A DNA stretch of 64,000 nucleotides from Halobellus rarus (lineage in GTDB: Archaea > Halobacteriota > Halobacteria > Halobacteriales > Haloferacaceae), in NCBI RefSeq assembly GCF_024494595.1, contig NZ_JANHDI010000006.1, forward strand, positions 124,001 through 188,000, in the 5' to 3' direction. The notes under the pieces were generated by a model. That model ran no database searches, had not been told where the DNA came from, and was given only the letters and a program-made list of their open reading frames with translations. Of the stretch, positions 1-8,822 are shown piece after piece; within the stretch, counting starts at the first letter, position 1; each line of letters starts with the position of its first letter. The position numbers and the translations under genes were made by a program.

Positions 1-1
1 C

Positions 2-811
2 GGGTTCGACGGGACGGCCAACGAGGCTGCCGGGTCCCTGTTCGACGTCCCGGTCTACGGAACGATGGCGCACTCCTGGGTGCAGAGTTTCCCCAGCGAG
101 CGAGCGGCCTTCGAGGCGTTCGTCGACGTGTACGGTGAGGACTCGGTGCTCCTGATCGACACCTACGACACCGTCACCGGCGCGAAGACTGCGCTGGAGG
201 TGGCGGGGGAACGGGACGAGGCGATCCGGGGCGTTCGGCTCGACTCGGGCGACCTCGCCTCGCTATCTCAGGAGGTGAGAGGCATTCTCCCCGAGCGTAT
301 GGACGTCTTCGTCTCCTCGGGGGTCGACGAGTTCTTCCTCCGGGAGTTCTTCGAGAACGACGGCGTCGCCGACGGGTTCGGCCCGGGTACGTCGCTGACG
401 ACGAGCGACGACGCTCCGACGCTGAACCCGGTGTACAAACTCGTCGCCGTCGAAGCCGACGGCGAGATGCAGCCGAGTATGAAGCTCTCGAAGGGGAAGG
501 TGACTTATCCCGGCGCGAAGCGCGTCCACCGGTTCGGCGACGACACGTTCAGGCGGGACGTCTTAGCGCGGGCCGACGAGGAGGTCGGCGGGCGGGAACT
601 GCTCGTCGACGTCGTCGCGGACGGCGAAGTCGTCTACGACTTTCCGACGGTCGACGAGATCAGAGATCGGACGATTCAGACTCTCGAACGACTGCCCGAG
701 GACATTCGGGCTATCGAGAACCCTGCCACGTACCCCGTCGACATCAGCGAGTCCCTCGACGCGACCGCGGAACGCGTCCAATCGGACCTCCGGACCGAGA
801 TGGATCTGTAG
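2..811 (+). CDS. Nicotinate phosphoribosyltransferase, C-terminal part
   Basis: The open frame runs in from the left edge, so only the last 269 residues are present. The enzyme converts nicotinate and PRPP to nicotinate mononucleotide in NAD salvage. The visible part starts with FDGTANEAAG and GTMAHSW, which match the conserved segment after the phosphate-binding loop of this family, followed by GVRLDSGDL and a SSGVDEF segment that form the later barrel strands. The GTMAHSW methionine at 65 is internal, not a start. Nothing downstream is co-directional; the next gene is convergent. Identification is firm at family level. Confidence 0.9.
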   Translation, partial: GFDGTANEAAGSLFDVPVYGTMAHSWVQSFPSERAAFEAFVDVYGEDSVLLIDTYDTVTGAKTALEVAGERDEAIRGVRLDSGDLASLSQEVRGILPERMDVFVSSGVDEFFLREFFENDGVADGFGPGTSLTTSDDAPTLNPVYKLVAVEADGEMQPSMKLSKGKVTYPGAKRVHRFGDDTFRRDVLARADEEVGGRELLVDVVADGEVVYDFPTVDEIRDRTIQTLERLPEDIRAIENPATYPVDISESLDATAERVQSDLRTEMDL

Positions 812-869
812 CGCCCACCACCAGTGGGTCGGAATCGATACGACGGTCGCACGTACCCCGACGCCGCTT

Positions 870-2348
870 TCACCACTGCTCGATGAGGACCGCTCCGGAT
901 TCGTGGACTCTGATAGGAGAGTTCTCCGTCCAGAACGTCCGCGCCTGCTCCAGCTTCTCTCGCTTTTCGGCGTACAGCGTGAGCAGTGGGTCGCCGTCGG
1001 TCAGTTCGTCTCTCGTGCGACAGTGGAGATAGACACCCGCCCCGTGGTCTTTCGGCGCGCCCGCCCGTCGGGCGAGTTCGTTCACGAGTTTGTTGTCGAC
1101 GTGCGTGACGACGCCCTCCCGGTCGGTGTGGATCGTCTCCTCGTGGGGTCCGGGCGTGAGATCCTTCGACGACACGTCGGGGTCGCCGTTCTGTGCGCCG
1201 ACGATCTCGCGGAACTTCGATTCCGCCGCGCCGGTTTCGAGGATTTCATCCGCCGTCTCGTCGACCCCGGCGGCATCGAAAAGGATCTGTGCGAGTCGAA
1301 CGCTCTTCGATCTGAGGTCCGTCGGTCCGTTCCCTTCCAGGACGTCCAGGACGTCTCGCGCCTCCAGCACCGGCCCGATTCCCCGCCCGATCGGTTGTTC
1401 GCCACGCGTGATCGCACAGTCGATCTCCATTCCCAGGTTGGTGCCGACGCGAGTGAAGTCCTCGGCCATCTCGCGGGCGTCGTGGAGGCTTTCGACCTTC
1501 GCCCCCTCACCGTACGGCAGGTCGATGACGACGTGGGTCGCCCCGGCGCTCTTCTTTTTCGAGAGGACCGACGCGATCACTTGGCCCGGCGGATCCAGAG
1601 AGAGCGGCGTCTCCGCGCGAATGATCTTGTCGTCGACGGGTGAGAGGTTGACCGCACCGCCCCAGACCATACACCCGTTCGTCTCCGAGACGATCTCCCG
1701 CACCTCGCTGACGGAGAACGAAACGTCACAGAACACCTCCATCGTGTCCGCTGTTCCGGCGGCCGAGGTCACTGCCCGGGAGGAGGACTTTGGAATCGTC
1801 ACTCCCGCTGCGGCGACGATCGGGACGACGATCGGCGTGACGCGGTTGCCGGCGACGCCGCCGATCGAGTGCTTGTCGACGATCGGTTCTCGGTCCCATT
1901 GGATGGTCTCACCGATTTCGACCATACTTTCGGTGAGGCTCATGATTTCGGCACGTGAGAGCCCGTGGGCGTAGACGCCGGAGACGAAGGCCCCGAGTTC
2001 GACGTCGCTCAACAGGTCGCGGTTGATGTCGCGGACGACGGCGTCGATCTCCTCGCGTTCGAGTTCGATGTCGTCGAGCTTTTTCGTGATGTGCGCCGCC
2101 GAGTCCGGTTTCGAGGCGAGCGCAATTTCGACCTCGCCCGTGATGTGGCTGATCTGTCGAGTGACACCGAGCAGCCCCGGATCCACGAGTTCGTCAGTTA
2201 TCTCGACGATTCCGGTCGCCACGTCTGGACCGTGCTGAATCCGAACGCGGTCGAGCGGGTGTGCGCCCAGTTCGCTCGCGTCGGTCGAATTGAGCAACAC
2301 CGTCGGCGTCCGGGTGCCGATGTCGATCTCGCGGGCCGTGAGTTGCAT
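870..2348 (-). CDS. deoA: AMP phosphorylase (archaeal thymidine phosphorylase-like)
   Basis: A 492-residue member of the archaeal AMP phosphorylase family, which splits AMP with phosphate into adenine and ribose 1,5-bisphosphate. In archaea this feeds ribose-1,5-bisphosphate isomerase and type III RuBisCO, neither of which is in the window. The nucleoside phosphorylase signature KHSIGGVAGNRVTP begins near residue 159, followed by the KSSSRAVTSAAGTAD loop; the N-terminal ~85 residues are the archaeal-specific extension and the length is typical. The ATG at 2348 gives an N-terminus (MQLTAREIDIG) like that of its relatives. It lies 83 bp downstream of the TIM-like gene on the same strand and may share its transcript. 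Confidence 0.92.
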   Translation of the reverse strand: MQLTAREIDIGTRTPTVLLNSTDASELGAHPLDRVRIQHGPDVATGIVEITDELVDPGLLGVTRQISHITGEVEIALASKPDSAAHITKKLDDIELEREEIDAVVRDINRDLLSDVELGAFVSGVYAHGLSRAEIMSLTESMVEIGETIQWDREPIVDKHSIGGVAGNRVTPIVVPIVAAAGVTIPKSSSRAVTSAAGTADTMEVFCDVSFSVSEVREIVSETNGCMVWGGAVNLSPVDDKIIRAETPLSLDPPGQVIASVLSKKKSAGATHVVIDLPYGEGAKVESLHDAREMAEDFTRVGTNLGMEIDCAITRGEQPIGRGIGPVLEARDVLDVLEGNGPTDLRSKSVRLAQILFDAAGVDETADEILETGAAESKFREIVGAQNGDPDVSSKDLTPGPHEETIHTDREGVVTHVDNKLVNELARRAGAPKDHGAGVYLHCRTRDELTDGDPLLTLYAEKREKLEQARTFWTENSPIRVHESGAVLIEQW

Positions 2349-2431
2349 ATGTGGTCGCTTTGATCACTCCCCGCTTAAGAGTGGGTGTTGCACCGGGTGC
2401 TCTCAGGTCTCGACCATCCGCACAGACCGTT

Positions 2432-3127
2432 TCAGTCCTGAACGCTACTATCGGCCAGGCTCTCGGCGATATCCGCCAGCCACGCTTCCCCGTCGGCCGC
2501 ATTCACGAACGCCGACGCGGCACCGGCCCCGTCGGCACCGAGCCTCAGGCTCGCTTCCACGTCGACTCCGGTTGTGATTCCACCGCCGAGGAGGAGACGA
2601 GTTCGGACGTTCTCCTCCCGCACCATCGAGACGAACGTCTCCACGCGCTCGGGAGCCGTTTCAGCGAGCGACCGGCCGGTCGCGATGTCGTCGGGGTTCT
2701 CGAACAGGAGACAGTCGGGGTCGAACGCGAGCGCCCCGCGGCCCATCTCGACGCTGTCGACGCAGACGATCGATTCGAGGCCGCGCTCCCGACAGCCCCC
2801 CACGATCGCTTCGACGTCCGCGAGCGTCTGTGGTGATTCCGGATGATTGACGAGGACGCCGTCGGCCCCCGCCGCATCGACGGCCGGTAGGCCGATTTCG
2901 CCGGTGCCGCGTCCCGGTTCCGCCGCGTCGACGGACTGTGCGACGACCCGTAGATCGGCCTCCGAGGCGATCCGGGAGAGATCCGGCGTCTGCGGGGCGA
3001 CAGCGAGCGACGTGTCGGTCCGCTCCTGCACCGTCTCTATCGTCTTCGCGAGTTCGAGACCGTCGCCGCCGGCCGTCCCTTCGTAACGCTTGAAGTTGAT
3101 CAGGAACGTCGGGTACTCGAGTGCCAT
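2432..3127 (-). CDS. Divergent triosephosphate isomerase-like protein
   Basis: A 231-residue TIM-barrel protein of the archaeal triosephosphate isomerase type. The start is placed at the internal ATG at 3127 (MALEYPTFLINFK), because the upstream 37 codons have no family resemblance. The three catalytic positions are kept: Lys13 in NFK, His95 in VNHPES and Glu143 in FENPDDIATG; a phosphate-binding GGGIT lies at 181. It differs from the usual haloarchaeal TpiA in the segment normally reading HGSHTG (here EPGRGTGE) and in having PES rather than SER after the His. It is therefore probably a paralogue acting on a related keto/aldo sugar phosphate. It sits just downstream of an amidohydrolase and upstream of AMP phosphorylase on the same strand. 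Substrate is unknown. Confidence 0.75.
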   Translation of the reverse strand: MALEYPTFLINFKRYEGTAGGDGLELAKTIETVQERTDTSLAVAPQTPDLSRIASEADLRVVAQSVDAAEPGRGTGEIGLPAVDAAGADGVLVNHPESPQTLADVEAIVGGCRERGLESIVCVDSVEMGRGALAFDPDCLLFENPDDIATGRSLAETAPERVETFVSMVREENVRTRLLLGGGITTGVDVEASLRLGADGAGAASAFVNAADGEAWLADIAESLADSSVQD

Positions 3128-3238
3128 CGATACAACACCCACGTGGCCGATCGGTTTCAGCGTTGCCTCGACCGCCTGTACCCGAGGGTGCCCTTTCCGG
3201 AGTGCTGTCGCGATCGGAGTCGAACACGACGCCGACAC

Positions 3239-4303
3239 TCAGATACCGAACAGCTCGCGTGCGTTCTCCTCGAATATCTTACTCTTCTGTGTGTCAGTCA
3301 GTCCTTCGATATTATCGACCGCCGCCGGGGCGTCGAAGTCCTGGTGCGGACGGTCCGAGCAGTAGAGGACCTGGTCTTCGAGGTCTGCCCGTTCGATGAG
3401 GTCGACGACGTCGACCATCTTCGTCGCCTCTTCTGGGAGGGGTTGCGTGCCGTAGTAGAACTCCGAGAGGTACTCGCTGGGCAGCTGCGAGAGGTCGGCG
3501 AACTCGCTGGACCGTTCGAGGTACTCCCGATCGAGTCGCTCGCCCAGTGCCGGGATCCAGGAGAGGCCGCCCTCCCAGAAGCCGAAGTCCACGTCGTATT
3601 TCTCGACGACCCCGCGGAGGATCAGGCTGTTCGCGTGCCACATCTTCGGGATCGTGTGGCCGAGCGTGTGGAACTCCGCGAAGTTCTTCGGCTGCATCCC
3701 GGCGATCGGGAACCCGGGCACGATCCCCGTGGTCGAGTGGAGGATGATCGGGAGGTCGTGTTTCTCGGCGGCCTCGTAGATCGGTTCGTAGCTCTTGTGG
3801 CCCATCGGGAACGTGGGGCCGACGTCCGTGATCATCGCGCCGACGACGCCGTCTTTGTCCCCGTGGCGTTCGATCTCTTCGGCGCTCTCCTCGGGGTGAT
3901 CGCCGAAGATGTAGAGCTTCGCGTAGTACGTTCCGTCGCCGCGGGCGAACCGGTCGACGGTGAGGTCGTTGAACGCCCGCATGTACATCACCTGCTTGTC
4001 TTGGGCGGGGATCGTCGTCATCCGGAACTGGCCGGGAGAGAACACGACCGTATCGATGCCCAACTGTTCGCGCACGGGGTCTACGTCTTCGGCGTCTGTG
4101 ATGTCCGGCGAGTGGATGTTTATCTCGGTCCGACCGCCGGCGCTTCGGTCCCAGCCGTCCCACTGAATCGGCCCCCACTCGTCGGGCCCTGCGAGGTAGC
4201 CCGCCTTCTCGTTCTCGCGCATCTCGTCGTCCGAGATGTACTCTCGGATGTCGGCTCCGGACTCCGCGCTGTGCCACTCGCCATCAATTACCGCGTGGTC
4301 CAT
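3239..4303 (-). CDS. Amidohydrolase, ACMSD/LigW-like superfamily (copy 1)
   Basis: A 354-residue metal-dependent hydrolase or decarboxylase of the amidohydrolase-2 group (COG2159). The N-terminal metal motif is VIDGEWH instead of the more common DxHxH. A barrel His lies in ILHSTTG, and the catalytic Asp in YCSDRPHQDFD. The C-terminal EENARELFGI is a family hallmark. Members typically decarboxylate or hydrolyse ring-derived carboxylic acids. It lies directly downstream of a Rieske ferredoxin gene on the same strand, and the same gene pair recurs at 12.7-14.3 kb, so the two proteins probably act in one pathway. The real substrate cannot be read from the sequence. Start at ATG 4303. Confidence 0.85.
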   Translation of the reverse strand: MDHAVIDGEWHSAESGADIREYISDDEMRENEKAGYLAGPDEWGPIQWDGWDRSAGGRTEINIHSPDITDAEDVDPVREQLGIDTVVFSPGQFRMTTIPAQDKQVMYMRAFNDLTVDRFARGDGTYYAKLYIFGDHPEESAEEIERHGDKDGVVGAMITDVGPTFPMGHKSYEPIYEAAEKHDLPIILHSTTGIVPGFPIAGMQPKNFAEFHTLGHTIPKMWHANSLILRGVVEKYDVDFGFWEGGLSWIPALGERLDREYLERSSEFADLSQLPSEYLSEFYYGTQPLPEEATKMVDVVDLIERADLEDQVLYCSDRPHQDFDAPAAVDNIEGLTDTQKSKIFEENARELFGI

Positions 4304-4361
4304 AGCGCTTCCAATACAGGATCGGAACTTAACAATCCCGATTTATCGTGTCAAAAACCGC

Positions 4362-4685
4362 TCACACCCGGACGTGGATTTCGTCGTCTTCAACGACAAC
4401 TTCGTAGGTCGGTACGGTGTCGTCGCCCTGGACGTGCTCACCGGATTCGACGTCGAACTGCCACCCGTGCCAGGGACAGTACACGCACTCGTCTTCGACA
4501 CGGCCCTGCCCCAACGGACCGCCTTGGTGGGGGCAGACGTTACTGAGCGCGAAGTACGCGTCGTTCACGTGAAACAGTGCGATCTGCTCGCCGTCGACGT
4601 CGACGACCGAGGCCTCTCCCGCTTCGATTTCTCCGACGGAAGCGACTCTGTGAAGCGACGGTTCCTCCGCGCTGGTGTCTGTCAT
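4362..4685 (-). CDS. Rieske [2Fe-2S] ferredoxin (copy 1)
   Basis: A 107-residue soluble Rieske ferredoxin. Cluster ligands are visible as Cys51/His53 in CPHQGG and Cys70/His73 in CPWHGW, spaced as in the ferredoxin components of ring-hydroxylating dioxygenases. The start is set at ATG 4685 (MTDTSAEE); the upstream in-frame extension reads through promoter-like AT-rich sequence. There is no membrane segment, unlike the Rieske subunit of bc complexes. It is the first gene of a two-gene unit with the amidohydrolase that follows after 58 bp. No oxygenase large subunit or reductase is nearby, so its electron acceptor is unknown. Confidence 0.88.
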   Translation of the reverse strand: MTDTSAEEPSLHRVASVGEIEAGEASVVDVDGEQIALFHVNDAYFALSNVCPHQGGPLGQGRVEDECVYCPWHGWQFDVESGEHVQGDDTVPTYEVVVEDDEIHVRV

Positions 4686-5295
4686 ACCCTGGGGGAAGGA
4701 ATCCACATATATTACGTTTTCTTTTGTGAGGGACCGCTCCACGGCCGCGGACCCGATACCGGCCATCGCAATACATCCGAAAAAACCGGACCGATTCTCG
4801 CCAGATCACGGTGAACGGCAGTCCTCTTCTCTTGATTGCTGAAGACTGGTGACTTCACTGAACGCCCGTGACAGCTGAAGCCACCGATCTGAGAGCGTCT
4901 CGTGGTACCGGCGGTTCCCTGCCTCTTTTCTCAGAACACAGGCGACGGGGAGATCCCACCGACCGCATATTCGAGACTATCGGACGATATTTCGTGAAAC
5001 GTCGCTCGTTAGCACTACTATGACGCTATTAGTCTTGTAACAGATAGCCGACTGACGACGTGGCGATCGACTCCGCTCGCTCCCGAAAGGCGACTGACTC
5101 CCAGATCGGGGTTTTGAGGGCTGTCACCCGCCAATCCGAGATCGATACTCTCGGATGGGTTTCGTCGACTGAGCCTCTCCCGTTGAATCAACGCTCGGGC
5201 CCTACGCAGATCGATTTTCAACGCTACGATACCCGTGCTCGGTGTCTGTGATTACGAAGCGGGCGAATCACCGAAAAAGACCACAGCTGGCGGTC
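4686..5295. other. Intergenic region without a recognisable gene
   Basis: About 610 bp between the Rieske gene and rdfA. The first 100 bp hold the AT-rich promoter side of the Rieske gene (around 4700-4730). Open frames further on (about 5018-5251 on both strands) are short, basic and without acidic haloarchaeal composition, and no start or family signal supports them. A locally AT-rich patch lies at 4970-5050. No RNA gene was recognised. Confidence 0.5.
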
Positions 5296-5925
5296 TCAGT
5301 CCCCGCGGCCGTCGGTCGCCGACTGGCAGTCACACCCGCCGCGGTCGAGCAGTTCCGTGACCGGATAGCTCGCTCCGCAGTCCTCACAGAGCACCTGTAC
5401 GTCCAGCAGTACGTTGAACTCCCCGAGTACGAGTTCTTCGCCGCCCCGAAGCTGACCGAGGTTGTTCTCGACCACGGCGATGAGCCGGCTCTGGAGACGC
5501 TGGATCGTGGTCCGGACGCTCTCTAAGCGATCTCCCGACGAGCGCCCTTTCGAGACGTCTCTGAACTCCGTGAGGTACGTGTACACCGCTTGGTGGGAGA
5601 CGAACTCCGAGCGAAGGCTCTCGAGGTCCACGCCGCGCTGTTCGAGGGTCGCCTCCGCGTCGACGCGCATTCCGGCCGTGACGTCGTCGTCCGTGAGTAA
5701 CCGATAGAGGTTCGCCACCTCGCCGTCGATCGGGTTCTCCCCCGCGTCTTCCAGTTTCGCCGCGAGCAACCGTTCGTTGAACCAGTCCGCCAGAGAGCGG
5801 AGGCTCTGGCTCTCGTAGCCGTTACCGAGCCATCGGTCCTCGAGTTCCTGCCCCACGGTCGACATCTCGTTGACCTCGATGAGTCGTCCGACCTTCGAAC
5901 GGGCCGGATCGGAATCCGCAGTCAT
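5296..5925 (-). CDS. rdfA: Rod-determining factor RdfA
   Basis: A 209-residue haloarchaeal protein matching the RdfA family, described in Haloferax volcanii as needed for the rod-shaped cell form. Recognisable segments are SKVGRLIEVN near the N-terminus, SLRSLADWFN, LLTDDDVTAGMR, and FVSHQAVYTYLTEFR in the middle. The second half is rich in Leu/Glu/Arg and probably helical (SVRTTIQRLQSRLIAVVENN). The C-terminus holds paired cysteines, CEDC and CDC, that look like a small zinc site. It stands alone between an AT-rich spacer and a membrane protein gene, so there is no operon information. Start at ATG 5925. Confidence 0.85.
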   Translation of the reverse strand: MTADSDPARSKVGRLIEVNEMSTVGQELEDRWLGNGYESQSLRSLADWFNERLLAAKLEDAGENPIDGEVANLYRLLTDDDVTAGMRVDAEATLEQRGVDLESLRSEFVSHQAVYTYLTEFRDVSKGRSSGDRLESVRTTIQRLQSRLIAVVENNLGQLRGGEELVLGEFNVLLDVQVLCEDCGASYPVTELLDRGGCDCQSATDGRGD

Positions 5926-6171
5926 ATCTCGTGATTCGTTTGGACCCTGTTAAAGATATCAATCGCCCTGAGAGCGGTCCCGCGGGTGCCGCTCTGGAGA
6001 CTGCCGGCCGTGTGCTCACCGATAAATAACAGCTATATTTGATATCCTTCTATCTTATAATTAGCGCCGATGGTCAGCCGGTACCGGTCTGCTTCTCCGG
6101 GCGTCGACAGGGGAGTGATCGGAGATGGACGAGATACTTTCCTCGTCGCGTCGACGGCGTGGAGAGCGGAG

Positions 6172-6681
6172 TCAGTATCGGAACGCGGCGTCGGCGATCG
6201 CAACCGTCTGTCCGAGGCCCACGAGGACGAGGCCGACGATGGACACCGACGGTGGCGCACCGAGAAAGCCGCCAGCATACACGACAGCGCCGAGTAGCGA
6301 GACGACCGCAGCACCGAGATAGACCCAGGCCGGTTCGGTTTTTCGGCGGGCGATATCGACGAAACCGACCGACGGAAGGATCATCCAGCCGAAGAGCGCG
6401 AGCGCCTGCAGCGGCCTCCTGCCCGTTCCGATCCGGAATCCGATAGCTCCCAGCAGCGTTACGACGAGCCCGACGGCGATGATCCGCCACCACACGCGGA
6501 GCGTCCCGGTGCGCATCTCCGCCCGCCCGGTCACGACGAACACCGCCAGCAGCACCGACATCACGACGTGCGCAACGAAGAGGGTGTCCCCGGCGATCAC
6601 TCCGAGATGAGTGGCGATCACGACGATCCACGCGAGGGGAATCAATACCACGGGACCGAACTCTCGAGCCTGACGGAGCAT
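6172..6681 (-). CDS. Polytopic membrane protein of unknown function
   Basis: A 169-residue hydrophobic protein with about five transmembrane segments (for example LIPLAWIVVIATHLGV, VVMSVLLAVFVVTG, IIAVGLVVTLLGAIGF, VGLVLVGLGQTVAIADAA). The start at ATG 6681 (MLRQAREFG) avoids an upstream extension that is basic and would overlap the divergent trkH region. The family was not recognised. It is divergent from trkH, with about 100 bp between the start codons. Confidence 0.65.
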   Translation of the reverse strand: MLRQAREFGPVVLIPLAWIVVIATHLGVIAGDTLFVAHVVMSVLLAVFVVTGRAEMRTGTLRVWWRIIAVGLVVTLLGAIGFRIGTGRRPLQALALFGWMILPSVGFVDIARRKTEPAWVYLGAAVVSLLGAVVYAGGFLGAPPSVSIVGLVLVGLGQTVAIADAAFRY

Positions 6682-6787
6682 ACTCGACAGGAACAGCCGG
6701 GCGAATAAAATCCTGGGGCCCCGGTGAGCGACGCCTCGCCGATGCCGAAACGACAATGTGGCTCCCACTGAGTACTACAGTCGTCCG

Positions 6788-8335
6788 ATGGTTCGCATGC
6801 CGGAAACGTACGTCGATTACAGGGTGAGTCTCGCCTACGTGGGAACGGTACTCAAGTACCTCGGAGTGACGCCGGTGTTTCCGCTCGTCCTCGCCCTGTA
6901 CTACGGCGAGGACCCGCTCCCTTTCGTGGCGACGGGCGTCGTGATGGTCGGTGTCGGGGCGCTTCTCGAACAACTCGATCAGAGCAACGACCTCGGCAAC
7001 CGCGAGGCGTTTCTCCTGGTGAGCCTCGCGTGGCTCCTCGTGCCGCTTGCCGGAACGGTTCCGTATCTGTTCGCGGGGACCGGAACGGTCGCCACTCCGG
7101 TAAACGCGCTCTTCGAGAGTATGAGCGGGTTCACTACGACGGGGGCGACAGTACTCGGTGATATCTCGGTCGACCGCCACGGCCACGCGATGCTGATGTG
7201 GCGGCAGCTCACTCAGTGGCTCGGTGGTATGGGCATCCTCGTGTTGATGGTCGCGATTCTGCCGGAGCTCTCGGTCGGCGGCGCACAGATTATGAACCAG
7301 GAGGCACCGGGGCTCTCGATCGAGAAGCTGACGCCGCGTATTCAGGAGACTGCCCGCGCGTTGTGGGTGATATACGCCGGTTTCACTGTCCTCGCCGCTC
7401 TCGTCTACTACGGGCTTCACCTGGCCAATCTGGCCCCGAATATGGACCTCTACAACGCAGTCGCACACGCGCTCACGACCCTGCCCACGGGTGGCTTCTC
7501 CCCAGAGGCCCGAAGCGTCGAAGCGTTCGAACCGATCGTACAGTGGGCAGTGATGCCGTTTATGCTCGTTGCAGGGACGAACTTCGCACTGTTTTGGCAC
7601 GTTCTCAGGGGAGACCCTCGACGGCTCACCGACAACAGCGAGGTCCGCGGATACCTACTCGCGACCGCCGGGTTCGGCGCCGTCATCTCTGCGGTACTCT
7701 TTTTCGGGATCGGGCTGGCCGAGACGCCGGCGAACGTCGGTCTCATCCCTGGAAACTTCGGGAACGCTCTCCGCCAGGGGCTCTTTCAGGTCATCGCTAT
7801 CGTGACGACGACGGGATACGCGAGTATGGACGTCAACGCCTGGGACGCGTCCGCGCAGACGATTCTCCTGTTCGCGTACTTCCTCGGTGGATCGGCCGGA
7901 TCGGCGGCCGGATCCATCAAGATCATTCGCTGGGTGCTGGTCAAGAAGGCCATCGGTCGGTCGCTGTTCACGGCCGTTCACCCCGAGGCGATCCGGCCGA
8001 TCCGGCTGAATCAGGAGGCCGTCGAGGAGGACACGATCCTCGACGTCTTCGTGTTCGTGGGGCTCTTCGTCGCGCTGTTCGTGCTCTCGACGATCCTCCT
8101 GTATCTCGACAGCTTCCGGACGCCTGCGGTCTCGCTGTCCGGACTCGAGGCGATGAGCGTGGCCATCGCCACGCTGGGGAACGTCGGCCCCGGCTACGGT
8201 GTCGTCGGTCCGATGAACAGTTTCCTCCCGTTCTCCGACGCCGCGAAGCTCTACATGATCTTCCTGATGTGGATCGGGCGTCTGGAGGTGCTCTCTGTAC
8301 TGGTGATCCTCTCCCCGTCGTTCTGGCAGCAGTGA
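6788..8335 (+). CDS. trkH: TrkH-type potassium uptake channel subunit (copy 1)
   Basis: A roughly 515-residue membrane protein of the Trk/Ktr/HKT family that imports K+, central to salt-in osmoadaptation. The four pore-loop repeats are visible with their selectivity glycines: SGFTTTGATV, TLPTGGFSPEA, VTTTGYASMD and TLGNVGPGYG. GGMGILVLMVAILPELSVGG is typical of TrkH. The C-terminus ends in FLMWIGRLEVLSVLVIL. The start is chosen at ATG 6788 (MVRMPETYVDYR); ATG 6797 is also possible. No TrkA regulatory subunit is adjacent. The small DNA-binding-like gene 56 bp downstream is co-directional. Confidence 0.9.
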   Translation: MVRMPETYVDYRVSLAYVGTVLKYLGVTPVFPLVLALYYGEDPLPFVATGVVMVGVGALLEQLDQSNDLGNREAFLLVSLAWLLVPLAGTVPYLFAGTGTVATPVNALFESMSGFTTTGATVLGDISVDRHGHAMLMWRQLTQWLGGMGILVLMVAILPELSVGGAQIMNQEAPGLSIEKLTPRIQETARALWVIYAGFTVLAALVYYGLHLANLAPNMDLYNAVAHALTTLPTGGFSPEARSVEAFEPIVQWAVMPFMLVAGTNFALFWHVLRGDPRRLTDNSEVRGYLLATAGFGAVISAVLFFGIGLAETPANVGLIPGNFGNALRQGLFQVIAIVTTTGYASMDVNAWDASAQTILLFAYFLGGSAGSAAGSIKIIRWVLVKKAIGRSLFTAVHPEAIRPIRLNQEAVEEDTILDVFVFVGLFVALFVLSTILLYLDSFRTPAVSLSGLEAMSVAIATLGNVGPGYGVVGPMNSFLPFSDAAKLYMIFLMWIGRLEVLSVLVILSPSFWQQ

Positions 8336-8391
8336 GGTGCCCCCTCCCGGAAGCCTGCCACTCAAGTACCCTGAGGACGAAGGGGGTTCCA

Positions 8392-8631
8392 ATGCCAATC
8401 GTCGAAGTGACGCTCCCGGACGAACTGCTGAGCGAGTTCGAACAGTTGGTCGACGAGGAGTTCGTGACCGAAGAACAGGCCGTCGAGGAACTGTTGACTA
8501 TGGGTATCGACGCCTACAACGTCGAAGTCGTCGACGACAGCGAACCCGGTGACGACTTTATGGACGGCGCGGAGAACAACCTCTTCGACACCGCCTCCGA
8601 TCCGGGCGGCCTCGACGACGACACGCTGTAA
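8392..8631 (+). CDS. Small ribbon-helix-helix-like protein (DUF7120-like)
   Basis: A 79-residue acidic protein starting at ATG 8392. The first ~50 residues (MPIVEVTLPDELLSEFEQLV, then EEQAVEELLTMGI) have the beta strand-helix-helix pattern of CopG/MetJ-type repressors, and this arrangement is common among small haloarchaeal proteins. The C-terminal 25 residues are acidic and probably disordered. It follows trkH closely on the same strand and could be cotranscribed. DNA binding is inferred from the fold pattern only. Confidence 0.75.
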   Translation: MPIVEVTLPDELLSEFEQLVDEEFVTEEQAVEELLTMGIDAYNVEVVDDSEPGDDFMDGAENNLFDTASDPGGLDDDTL

Positions 8632-8822
8632 GGTCTCATTCGTATCCGTCGCGAACGGTGCGGTCTCGGAGTCTCGATCGCCGAGCGGCGCTATCGGAGC
8701 GCGACCGAAGTCGCGATCGTGTCCCTAGCGGGAGCCCCGGTCGAAAAGGAGTGTCACACCTGTTTTCCGGCGACAACCCTCTCGCCGCGCGACCGCCGGT
8801 CCGAGAGATTATGCCGCCCGTA

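Noticed and set aside
5018..5251. Short open frames on both strands upstream of rdfA
   Set aside because: Basic composition, no family match and mutual overlap; no reason to prefer either.
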